NCBI GenBank assembly: GCA_934216625.1
Contig: CAKQCC010000056.1
Location: 1 to 5,752 of the forward strand
DNA from: an uncultured Lactobacillaceae bacterium
GTDB taxonomy: Bacteria > Bacillota > Bacilli > Lactobacillales > Lactobacillaceae
DNA length: 5,752 nucleotides
Direction of reading: 5' to 3'
Part shown: positions 1 through 5,075 of the stretch, piece by piece
Layout: every line of letters starts with the position of its first letter
Numbering within the stretch: the stretch's first letter is position 1
Made by a program: the position numbers and the translations under genes
The notes under the pieces: model-generated
What the model saw: the letters and a program-made list of their open reading frames with translations, nothing else
Databases searched by the model: none
Told to the model about the DNA's origin: nothing

Positions 1-647
1 ACCTTAAGCCGATCGATGCCGATGACATGGTCAAAATGGTTTAAGACCCCGTCAAAATTGTCTTTGATGTGATATCCGGCATCACTGGTGTGACAAGTAT
101 CCAAGCAAACCGATAATTTTTCGTTGTTCTGAACTCCATCGATCATCTCAGCAATCTGCTCGAAAGTTCGACCGACCTCAGTTCCCTTGCCAGCCATGGT
201 TTCAATGGCGACTTGGCAAGTCTGATCCGGACTAATCACTTGATTTAATCCCTTAATTACGGATTGGATTCCTTTTTGGCTTCCGGCACCAACGTGAGCA
301 CCCGGGTGCCAGACCATTTCTCTAGCTCCCATGGCTTCCGAACGTTTAATTTCGTTTTTAAGCATTTGAACACCGAACCCGAAAGTTCGGGGCCGTTTAG
401 TGTTAGCTAAATTAATAATGTAGGGAGCATGGATCACCACCGGTTCCATTTGATGCCGGTGCATAAAGTTTTTGGCTTCCGGAATTTTAAGCTTGCTTAA
501 CGCGGTTCGCCTGGAACTATAAGGAGTTCCGGTGAACACCATAAAACAATTTTCACCGAAAGCGTTGGCTTGTTTGGCGGATCCTAGAAACTGGTCCTTA
601 CCTTTCATGTGAATGTGCGAACCGATTAAGAATTTACTTTTGTTCAT
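1..647 (-). CDS. nfo: Endonuclease IV (AP endonuclease), 3' end outside window
   Basis: Class II AP endonuclease of base-excision repair. It cleaves 5' to abasic sites using a three-metal zinc centre in a TIM barrel. The first 215 residues are visible; the family is usually about 280-300 aa, so roughly the last quarter, with the remaining metal ligands, lies beyond position 1. Visible signatures are the N-terminal IGSHIHMKG (residues 8-16), IHAPY (H73), VWHPGAHVGAG (H114), AIETMAGKG (E149) and CLDTCHTSDAGY (D183, H186). These match the E. coli ligands H69, H109, E145, D179 and H182. The ATG start is preceded by AAAGG (656-660) with 8 nt spacing. It begins 27 nt after the stop of the upstream membrane micropeptide, so it is probably the last or a late gene of a minus-strand operon. 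No frameshift or lost motif is seen in the part present. Confidence 0.96.
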   Translation of the reverse strand, partial: MNKSKFLIGSHIHMKGKDQFLGSAKQANAFGENCFMVFTGTPYSSRRTALSKLKIPEAKNFMHRHQMEPVVIHAPYIINLANTKRPRTFGFGVQMLKNEIKRSEAMGAREMVWHPGAHVGAGSQKGIQSVIKGLNQVISPDQTCQVAIETMAGKGTEVGRTFEQIAEMIDGVQNNEKLSVCLDTCHTSDAGYHIKDNFDGVLNHFDHVIGIDRLK

Positions 648-674
648 TTTATCAACCTTTTTCTTTAAACTCTT

Positions 675-803
675 TCAATGATGGTGATGATGCGGAATCA
701 TGAACCAGATAATGGTCATGATCAGCGCTATGAAGATGATTAGCGCTCCCAATGCAAACATTGCCAAAAAAATGGTTCCAACTAAGTCCCAAGTGTTGTC
801 CAT
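675..803 (-). CDS. Small single-pass membrane peptide with C-terminal His5
   Basis: Unrecognised 42-aa ORF. It starts MDNTW, then runs from residue 7 to 36 as one almost uninterrupted hydrophobic stretch rich in Ile, Leu, Met and Phe, and ends PHHHHH. A polar N-terminus, one membrane span and a short histidine tail are the whole protein. It lies between the 147-aa gene (20 nt gap) and nfo (27 nt gap) on the same strand, filling what would otherwise be an empty operon gap. An in-frame ATG three codons earlier (812) is an alternative start giving 45 aa. The one at 803 is preferred because a GTGA half-site of the Shine-Dalgarno sequence sits 8 nt before it, although the site is weak. The hydrophobic reading and the operon position argue that it is real. 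The function is unknown; a metal-binding role for the His tail is only a guess. Confidence 0.6.
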   Translation of the reverse strand: MDNTWDLVGTIFLAMFALGALIIFIALIMTIIWFMIPHHHHH

Positions 804-823
804 TGATTTCATCACTTTTCGAT

Positions 824-1267
824 TTATTTGATTTGCGCTTTAGCAACAATTAGGTCGCAGGCCTTGATTAGTTGATCAAAACCTTGGTCAATTTGGGAAT
901 CGGTCGCCGGACGAATTTTACCACTAACTTCGTCGTAATAATAAATGATCTGAGCATTTTTAATCTTGGCAATTTCGAACGCGCTAGTTCTAATCACGCC
1001 GGAGATTTCGTGTTTTCCGTCAATATTACCGGGTAATTCACTGAATAACGAGCGATAAAGCTCTTCTCCAGTCATCAATCGATTATTTTCCATAACTTTA
1101 AGTAGTGAAACCCCAATCGTCCCAAGGTGATTTTCTAAGTTGGCGCAATCGTTCATTGCCCTTTTAAATAATTGGTAGCGTTGGGTTAAATCTGAGCTTC
1201 GGTCGAGTCTTTGATTAATCAACTTTAGTTCTTGACTTAGTTTTTGGGCAACTTGACTTAATTTCAT
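824..1267 (-). CDS. Uncharacterised 147-aa protein, probably helical N-terminus
   Basis: I do not recognise the family. Residues 1-65 have the heptad-like pattern and charge of amphipathic or coiled-coil helices, with repeated Leu/Gln/Lys and one Cys at 41. Residues 86-120 look like two or three beta strands, with a hydrophobic tyrosine run IIYYYDE at 107-113. Residues 124-145 form a final predicted helix with Cys137. There is no signal peptide or membrane span, so it is probably cytoplasmic. The ATG has a good AGAAGGA ribosome site with 9 nt spacing. The gene starts 15 nt after the stop of the 77-aa gene and ends 20 nt before the micropeptide start, which indicates co-transcription ahead of nfo. 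That context hints at a stress or DNA-repair link but does not show one. Confidence 0.85.
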   Translation of the reverse strand: MKLSQVAQKLSQELKLINQRLDRSSDLTQRYQLFKRAMNDCANLENHLGTIGVSLLKVMENNRLMTGEELYRSLFSELPGNIDGKHEISGVIRTSAFEIAKIKNAQIIYYYDEVSGKIRPATDSQIDQGFDQLIKACDLIVAKAQIK

Positions 1268-1282
1268 TAATTCGGTTCCTTC

Positions 1283-1516
1283 TTAAATTAGATTTGGGTT
1301 AACTAAAATTGCTTCTTTTCGTTTTTGACCATACGGTTTGACGGTTAGAATCCCGTAATTCATCACGTCGGTACTAACGTGATCGCCCGAGTGGATTTGA
1401 TTATGCTGACTAATTTTAAATCTAAATTTAATCGGTGTCATCGCAATGTTTTCAATGTAACCATTGATTTGCCGGTTGGTGGTGTGATCAAAAACGTGAG
1501 CCCGATGAAATCCCAT
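1283..1516 (-). CDS. Uncharacterised 77-aa protein, first gene of the nfo operon
   Basis: Short soluble protein with no family that I recognise. The pattern is beta-rich and basic, with alternating hydrophobic strands at about residues 17-25, 28-36, 53-60 and 68-73, as in a small beta-barrel. It has several histidines (H4, H7, H11, H38, H42, H46) and no cysteine. No signal peptide or transmembrane segment is present. The ATG is supported by AAAGGG at 1526-1531 with 9 nt spacing, and a TATAAT hexamer (1539-1544) lies just upstream, so this is the promoter-proximal gene. The next gene starts 15 nt after its stop. An alternative to a protein of independent function is an accessory factor of the 147-aa product, given the tight spacing. 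Confidence 0.8.
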   Translation of the reverse strand: MGFHRAHVFDHTTNRQINGYIENIAMTPIKFRFKISQHNQIHSGDHVSTDVMNYGILTVKPYGQKRKEAILVNPNLI

Positions 1517-1538
1517 TAATATCAGCCCTTTCGTGATA

Positions 1539-1544
1539 ATTATA
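1539..1544 (-). promoter_or_regulatory. -10 box of the nfo-operon promoter
   Basis: On the minus strand this reads TATAAT, a perfect consensus -10. It would place the transcript start near 1532, only about 16 nt before the ATG at 1516 and right at the ribosome site, so the leader would be very short. No good -35 hexamer is seen 16-18 nt upstream (around 1562-1567), so the promoter may be weak or activator-dependent. It faces away from the promoter of the 1613 gene, and the two -35 zones overlap in the same 15-20 bp. Confidence 0.5.
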
Positions 1545-1575
1545 AACCAATTTAGCTAGTTTAGAGAATTAGTAG

Positions 1576-1581
1576 TACAAT
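1576..1581 (+). promoter_or_regulatory. -10 box of the 1613-2083 gene
   Basis: TACAAT, five of six matches to the -10 consensus, would start transcription near 1588 and give a leader of about 25 nt that carries the strong GGAGGAGG ribosome site (1598-1605, 7 nt before the ATG). The best -35 candidate, TTTAGC, is at the unfavourable spacing of 19 nt. The call rests mainly on the -10 and its position. Confidence 0.45.
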
Positions 1582-1612
1582 AGAAGTTGATAACCTCGGA
1601 GGAGGCGCTTTT

Positions 1613-2083
1613 ATGAAAAAAATTAAAATAAAAGCTAATAGTAATGACCCTAAATTTATTAAGCGGATTTATCGGCAAATCGTTAATTATAAGCAGAATA
1701 ATGGTTATGATTCCGGCCTTTCCAACGTTTTGGAGGTCACAGTTAAAAATTTAAAACGGGTAACTGCTAAGGGTAGCGTTACTTTAGAAGAACGTTGCTA
1801 CCTTTCTTTTGATCGTCATGGGATCCTGATTTTTCATATTAATCAAAATAAAGGAGTTACTGACGTTTCGATTATTAATAAGGTTCATATTGATAAAATT
1901 AAAATTGGCCACTTACTTGGCTTAAATGTAATTATCGTTCTTAAAGACAAAGTTTTAAGTAAGTTTAACAAAAAATTGAGAATTAAAATCATCGTTCCAA
2001 GTGATAAAAATAGTCTTTTAGCTCGAAACTCCAGAAATTTGGTCATGATTTTAAACGATGAACATTACGTATTTGATAAATGA
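1613..2083 (+). CDS. Uncharacterised 156-aa basic, beta-rich protein
   Basis: No family recognised with confidence. The protein is rich in Lys, Asn and Ile, strongly basic, and lacks a signal peptide or membrane span, so it is probably cytoplasmic. Residues 12-30 look like an amphipathic helix. From about 38 to 152 the pattern is successive beta strands: 39-45, 54-66, 69-76, 83-92, 105-111, 121-128 and 143-148. The stretch CYLSFDRHGILIFH, then a strand-turn, then a LGLNVIIVLKD-type strand resembles the order of strands in bacterial PH/GRAM-like domains, but this is a weak visual likeness. The single Cys is at 62. The start is firm: a near-perfect GGAGGAGG site with 7 nt spacing. It stands alone, with divergent genes upstream and a terminator immediately downstream, so it is a monocistronic unit. 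Its composition is more AT-rich than nfo or guaA. Confidence 0.82.
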   Translation: MKKIKIKANSNDPKFIKRIYRQIVNYKQNNGYDSGLSNVLEVTVKNLKRVTAKGSVTLEERCYLSFDRHGILIFHINQNKGVTDVSIINKVHIDKIKIGHLLGLNVIIVLKDKVLSKFNKKLRIKIIVPSDKNSLLARNSRNLVMILNDEHYVFDK

Positions 2084-2095
2084 ATATTAACAAAA

Positions 2096-2131
2096 AGAGG
2101 CGCTCTATTATTTTAATAGAGCGTCCTTTTT
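2096..2131. terminator. Bidirectional Rho-independent terminator
   Basis: A hairpin with a perfect 10-bp stem, CGCTCTATTA (2101-2110) against TAATAGAGCG (2114-2123), has a tight loop. An outer AGG/CCT extension is offset by one bulged base. On the plus strand it is followed by TTTTT (2127-2131). On the minus strand the A-run at 2092-2096 becomes a T-run. It lies between two convergent stops (2083 plus, 2141 minus) and can therefore end both the 156-aa gene and the surface-protein operon. Confidence 0.88.
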
Positions 2132-2140
2132 CGACTCTAA

Positions 2141-2884
2141 TTAATGTTTAATCTTAACTTTTACGTCAGATTTTAAGCCAAGTTTATGCAACCAAGCTCG
2201 CTTATTAACTCGACGTCGTGGCCTCCTGAAGGGACGCAAAAGATGTCGCGGGATGTCTTTCGGCGGATTATAATAATGGTGGAGGCAAACTGAATACATA
2301 TTAAAATGATGTTTTCGGCTGAATTCACGATTATTTAATAATTTTTCGTATTTCTTTTGGTTGTAAGCCGGATGATTATCAATCACGTGAAGTCGACGGT
2401 TGGCAACCCGGTGGCAAAACATACACTTATGGTGTAAATGTTTACTTTTCGGAACCAGTTTAATTAAATTCTTGATTCTCGGTAGCTTGTGGTGCCAGGA
2501 GTCAAAATCAATGCTAGCTAACGTAATCGGAACGTTTGGGTAAAAAATTCTGATGATGGACGTTAACGTTACTAGATAAACTGATGAAATACATTGACAT
2601 TCATCTAACATTACTCTTTTGATTTTGGGATGCCGGGCATGAAATTGACTGAGGGTTTTAATCCATAAGTTGGGATTATACGGTAGACGAAGCGCCCCAA
2701 TTCGACCGTGTGGCGAAGAAATATCAGGTAAAGTCCTGGTTTTAGCGCGTTTTCGGTCATAATGCAGAAACGTCCAGAAGTTAATGCACAGATCTTGACC
2801 GTGATCCTTAATACATTGTTTTAACAAGAGTGTCGATTTCCCGGTTAACGGCATTCCGTAATATAAAATTGCGTTTTTAATCAT
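2141..2884 (-). CDS. Divergent thymidine-kinase-like P-loop protein with zinc ribbon and basic tail
   Basis: 247 aa, recognisably built like type II thymidine kinase (usually about 190-220 aa). Visible in order are Walker A GMPLTGKST (10-18, K16), an ISSPHGRIGA segment like the family's SSR-IG motif (55-64), Walker B plus catalytic Glu in MLDECQ (D94, E95), a strand ASIDFD in place of GLxTDF (123-128), and a zinc ribbon with C154/C157 and C200/H203 in YSVCLHH, like SVCRKH of E. coli Tdk. Two things differ. The QFF following the catalytic Glu is QCIS, and the V-IGG-E-Y nucleoside lasso is replaced by a basic NNREF/RKHH stretch. Residues 208-247 are an added tail with 15 Lys/Arg in 40. It is the last gene of the surface-protein operon and is not next to prfA, where lactobacillar tdk usually sits, so it is a paralogue. 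The substrate is unknown; nucleic-acid binding is possible. Confidence 0.75.
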   Translation of the reverse strand: MIKNAILYYGMPLTGKSTLLLKQCIKDHGQDLCINFWTFLHYDRKRAKTRTLPDISSPHGRIGALRLPYNPNLWIKTLSQFHARHPKIKRVMLDECQCISSVYLVTLTSIIRIFYPNVPITLASIDFDSWHHKLPRIKNLIKLVPKSKHLHHKCMFCHRVANRRLHVIDNHPAYNQKKYEKLLNNREFSRKHHFNMYSVCLHHYYNPPKDIPRHLLRPFRRPRRRVNKRAWLHKLGLKSDVKVKIKH

Positions 2885-2889
2885 CGTTT

Positions 2890-2899
2890 CCACCCTTTT
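2890..2899 (-). promoter_or_regulatory. Ribosome binding site that fixes the kinase-like start
   Basis: On the minus strand AAAAGGGTGG lies 5 nt before the ATG at 2884 (8 nt when measured from AAGGG). A GTG at 2891-2893 is in frame but sits inside this site with no spacing, so it cannot be the start. The shorter 247-aa protein is therefore preferred. Confidence 0.7.
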
Positions 2900-2902
2900 T
2901 AT

Positions 2903-3010
2903 TTAATTTAAACTTATGATTAAAGCAATGATCATAATTAGTAACGAAATTGGCCCGATTAGCCAGCTGATCAATTTTTGGTAACGATTAAGGCTTGGTT
3001 TCTTATTCAT
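2903..3010 (-). CDS. 35-aa single-pass membrane peptide overlapping the surface-protein gene
   Basis: Unrecognised micropeptide. It begins MNKKPSLNRYQK, with four Lys/Arg in the first 12 residues, followed from about residue 13 to 34 by a continuous hydrophobic segment rich in Ile and Leu and broken only by GP at 19-20, and ends SLN. The positive-inside rule predicts N-in, C-out topology. Its ATG overlaps the last codons and stop of the surface-protein gene by 8 nt, and its stop lies 18 nt before the kinase-like ATG, so translational coupling inside a three-gene operon is likely. The ribosome site is modest (GAGAAG at 3018-3023, 7 nt spacing). Without it, the gap between its larger neighbours would be 118 nt. 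The function is unknown; a small membrane partner of either neighbour is possible, as is a toxin-like peptide. Confidence 0.62.
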   Translation of the reverse strand: MNKKPSLNRYQKLISWLIGPISLLIMIIALIISLN

Positions 3011-4832
3011 CGTGTCGCTTCTCAAAGATAAATCCAAGGCCACCTAAAATCATTCCAATTAACGCTAGCGTAACTTCAGCACTTAGATTATCATCATCAC
3101 CGGTTTGTGGCAACTGATTGTTTTGCTGGTCTTGATTATTCGAATTATAACCCTGATCGCCATTATTTTGGTTACTTCCATTTTCTGAATTGTCGGAAGT
3201 TTGATTTTGGTTGGGACCCTGCTGACGACTAGATTGATTCTGACTTGGGCTTTCGTTCGTTTTTCTTGACGAAGGAGCCGTTCTTTGGTTCATTTGATGA
3301 CCGCTGCCGTGGGTTGAAGGTTGATTTCTCTTATTTGTTGAATAATCGTGATTCCCATGATTTTGACGATGCTGATTAACTGACGATTTACCGTGATTAG
3401 TAGTATTATTAGGTTTGCGATTAGATGGGTTAGATTTGCGGTGATTGGTCGGTTGACTAGGTCGATTTGGTTGAACCGGTTGGGATGAATTAGATGAATG
3501 ATTTGGATTCTGACCTGGACCATTTGGTAAAATGTGATTACTTTTTGAGTTAGGCTGGTAATTACTACTATTACTATTACTCGGTGCCGATGAACTAAAG
3601 CTCGGCTCCTGAGGGATGATCCCGTCCGGATATTCAGAATGAATTGTTGAAGCAGAACTCATGGCTCTGTTAATCAATGAAGTTGAAATTGATAAATCTC
3701 GTGAAAAATGACTAATAAATGAACTAGCTGAGCTAAGATCACTCTTTAGTCCACTATTTAATCCTACATTTCTATATTTAAAATCATAATTTAAGCTGGA
3801 ATTTTGACTGCTTACGTTATTAGAGAAACTAACTCCTTTAGAGGCAGCTAAACTTTCAATTGGATTAACGTAACTATCGAATTGGTTATCAAGCGAGGAA
3901 TTTGGTACTAAACTTCGGAAATTTCCTTCCGCAACTCCAACTGCTGAACCAACCATTGAAACGTAATCATGGTTAACAATTGAATCCTCGGAATTTAATT
4001 CATTTTGATAAATTGAATCAGCATAAGACAAATCATTATTACTATTAAGTGCACTCGACAGTTCAGGTGAAATATTATTAGTGTAATTAGAATAATTTTG
4101 AGTGACTGAATCTAAACCACTAGCCACCGATGAAATCGTTGAATATCCGGCTTGATATTCAGTATCAAAAACATCAGCAAGACGATCAGCCTTATTTAAT
4201 CCGCTAGCAATTTTACTTGCATCAGCGGAGTCAACAAATTGAGGATATAAATTTGCTTGATTAATATCCCGAGAAAATCGATTTAATTTACTACTGTAAT
4301 GATTTTCAATGCTTTTAAATTTTGGGCTTCTAAGGTAACCATTCCCACGGTTAATTATTGATTCAATTTTGCTATTATAGCGCCTTGGATGATAAGTCAT
4401 GAAGTTCTCTGCTGATTCTTCTGCTAACGAGATTTCCCGACTAGCTTTAGAACTAGCTTTGTTAAGGATACCGCCATAATAATTAGCAGCACTGGCAGCT
4501 TCACGATAAGCTGAGCTTGACGTTTGACTCGAAGTAAAATCGGTTGAATTCCATTTTCCACCGGAAATTTGGCTAAAATTAGCGGACATTCGATCATTTT
4601 TATAAGTTGGATGTTCAGATTGAATATTATAGTATCGAGAATGATTTAGATTACCGCTTACTTTTTCCGAATGATTATCTGAATTAGTATCGGCGTTGGC
4701 GCTAACTTTGGTTGCTAACGTGGTTCCACCGATACCCAGTAGTGCCATTGAGATGACAACCCAATTTTTCTTAATTTTTCTTAATCTTTTTTGATTCCTA
4801 ATTTTATGGTATTGTTCACGATTATATAACAT
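3003..4832 (-). CDS. LPQTG sortase-anchored, Ser/Asn-rich cell-surface protein
   Basis: 609 aa with all parts of a wall-anchored protein. A long basic N-region contains a degenerate KxYKxGKxW-like stretch ending KKNW (16-24). A hydrophobic core (25-40) leads to signal cleavage near ANA (45-47). A Ser/Ala/Asn-rich ectodomain (48 to about 401) has helical-looking blocks and no domain I recognise. A low-complexity Pro/Asn/Gln/Ser linker (402-573) follows, then LPQTG (574-578), a hydrophobic segment (585-603) and the tail EKRHDE. There is no cysteine. The linker has a charge step: 463-524 carries 11 Lys/Arg and 7 His against one acidic residue, while 525-573 is over half Asn/Gln and slightly acidic. 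The ATG at 4832 is chosen because of AAAAGGGG 9 nt upstream and a -10 box at 4864-4869. It probably sits in the cell wall as an adhesin or wall-coat protein; the ligand is unknown. It heads an operon with the 35-aa peptide and the kinase-like gene. Confidence 0.92.
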   Translation of the reverse strand: MLYNREQYHKIRNQKRLRKIKKNWVVISMALLGIGGTTLATKVSANADTNSDNHSEKVSGNLNHSRYYNIQSEHPTYKNDRMSANFSQISGGKWNSTDFTSSQTSSSAYREAASAANYYGGILNKASSKASREISLAEESAENFMTYHPRRYNSKIESIINRGNGYLRSPKFKSIENHYSSKLNRFSRDINQANLYPQFVDSADASKIASGLNKADRLADVFDTEYQAGYSTISSVASGLDSVTQNYSNYTNNISPELSSALNSNNDLSYADSIYQNELNSEDSIVNHDYVSMVGSAVGVAEGNFRSLVPNSSLDNQFDSYVNPIESLAASKGVSFSNNVSSQNSSLNYDFKYRNVGLNSGLKSDLSSASSFISHFSRDLSISTSLINRAMSSASTIHSEYPDGIIPQEPSFSSSAPSNSNSSNYQPNSKSNHILPNGPGQNPNHSSNSSQPVQPNRPSQPTNHRKSNPSNRKPNNTTNHGKSSVNQHRQNHGNHDYSTNKRNQPSTHGSGHQMNQRTAPSSRKTNESPSQNQSSRQQGPNQNQTSDNSENGSNQNNGDQGYNSNNQDQQNNQLPQTGDDDNLSAEVTLALIGMILGGLGFIFEKRHDE

Positions 4833-4841
4833 TGAACAAAG

Positions 4842-4849
4842 CCCCTTTT
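4842..4849 (-). promoter_or_regulatory. Ribosome binding site that fixes the surface-protein start
   Basis: Minus-strand AAAAGGGG lies 9 nt before the ATG at 4832. An in-frame ATG at 4892 would add 20 residues lacking signal-peptide character, and its coding stretch would run through the -10 promoter box. The 4832 start is therefore preferred. Confidence 0.8.
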
Positions 4850-4863
4850 CAAACCTTATATCC

Positions 4864-4869
4864 ATTATA
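4864..4869 (-). promoter_or_regulatory. -10 box of the surface-protein operon
   Basis: Minus-strand TATAAT, a perfect consensus. Transcription would start near 4857, leaving a leader of about 25 nt with the ribosome site. The -35 region is poor (ATGCAA at 17 nt). A second, weaker option further upstream is TTGAAC (4922-4927 on the plus strand) paired with an AATAAT-like -10 at 18 nt. Confidence 0.55.
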
Positions 4870-5036
4870 ATACTAAACGGGATTGATTGCATTGATAATT
4901 ATTTTATTAATTAAAGTAAATGTTCAATTTTGGGTAAAATTTTGAATTCCTGAATTGTTACTATGGCTATTTTTGTCTTTTTTAGAGAAATTGCGCTAAG
5001 AGAGTTATAAAATAAAACAAAATAACCTACCAAAAA

Positions 5037-5045
5037 TGTTAAAAT
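5037..5045 (+). promoter_or_regulatory. Extended -10 promoter of the methionine sulfoxide reductase gene
   Basis: TGTTAAAAT matches the extended -10 pattern TGnTANAAT, which can work without a good -35; none is visible at 5017-5022. Transcription would begin near 5052, giving a leader of about 24 nt that includes the AAGGAG site at 5061-5066. A second possible -10, TATAAA at 5006-5011, lacks a well-spaced -35. Confidence 0.45.
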
Positions 5046-5055
5046 AAATTTTAAC
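5038..5055 (+). repeat. Perfect inverted repeat overlapping the -10, candidate operator
   Basis: GTTAAAAT-AA-ATTTTAAC is a palindrome with 8-bp perfect arms and a 2-bp centre. It covers the -10 box and expected start point of the gene at 5076 and ends 5 nt before its ribosome site. This is the position expected of a dimeric repressor's operator. The AT-rich context raises the odds of a chance palindrome, and I cannot assign it to a known regulator. Confidence 0.4.
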
Positions 5056-5075
5056 GATTTAAGGAGTGAAACATC

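Noticed and set aside
652..849. 65-residue open frame on the minus strand
   Set aside because: It starts at TTG inside the 147-aa gene with no ribosome site, is hydrophilic and of mixed low complexity, and overlaps the frame that encodes a clean membrane span and better fills the gap.
1560..1570. TTTAGAGAA shared with the spacer at 4981
   Set aside because: Two copies of a short AT-rich word in different promoter contexts are compatible with chance; spacing and orientation relative to the -10 boxes do not match.
2885..2893. GTG start adding three residues to the kinase-like protein
   Set aside because: The GTG lies within the Shine-Dalgarno sequence itself, leaving no spacing, while the ATG at 2884 is well placed.
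3290..3523. 77-residue open frame on the minus strand
   Set aside because: It is a shadow in another frame of the low-complexity linker of the LPQTG protein, with biased Ile/Asn/Leu composition and no ribosome site.
4833..4892. 20-codon N-terminal extension of the surface protein
   Set aside because: It contains the TATAAT promoter box, lacks a ribosome site at 4892 and would put an odd peptide with a Cys ahead of a normal signal sequence.
4921..4957. Imperfect AT-rich inverted and direct repeats around CAATTTTGGG and GAATT
   Set aside because: The arms are broken by mismatches and the surrounding DNA is strongly AT-biased, so they carry little weight compared with the palindrome at 5038-5055.
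4963..5010. 15-codon ORF on the plus strand in the AT-rich spacer
   Set aside because: No ribosome site, very short, and expected by chance; nothing else in the spacer suggests coding.
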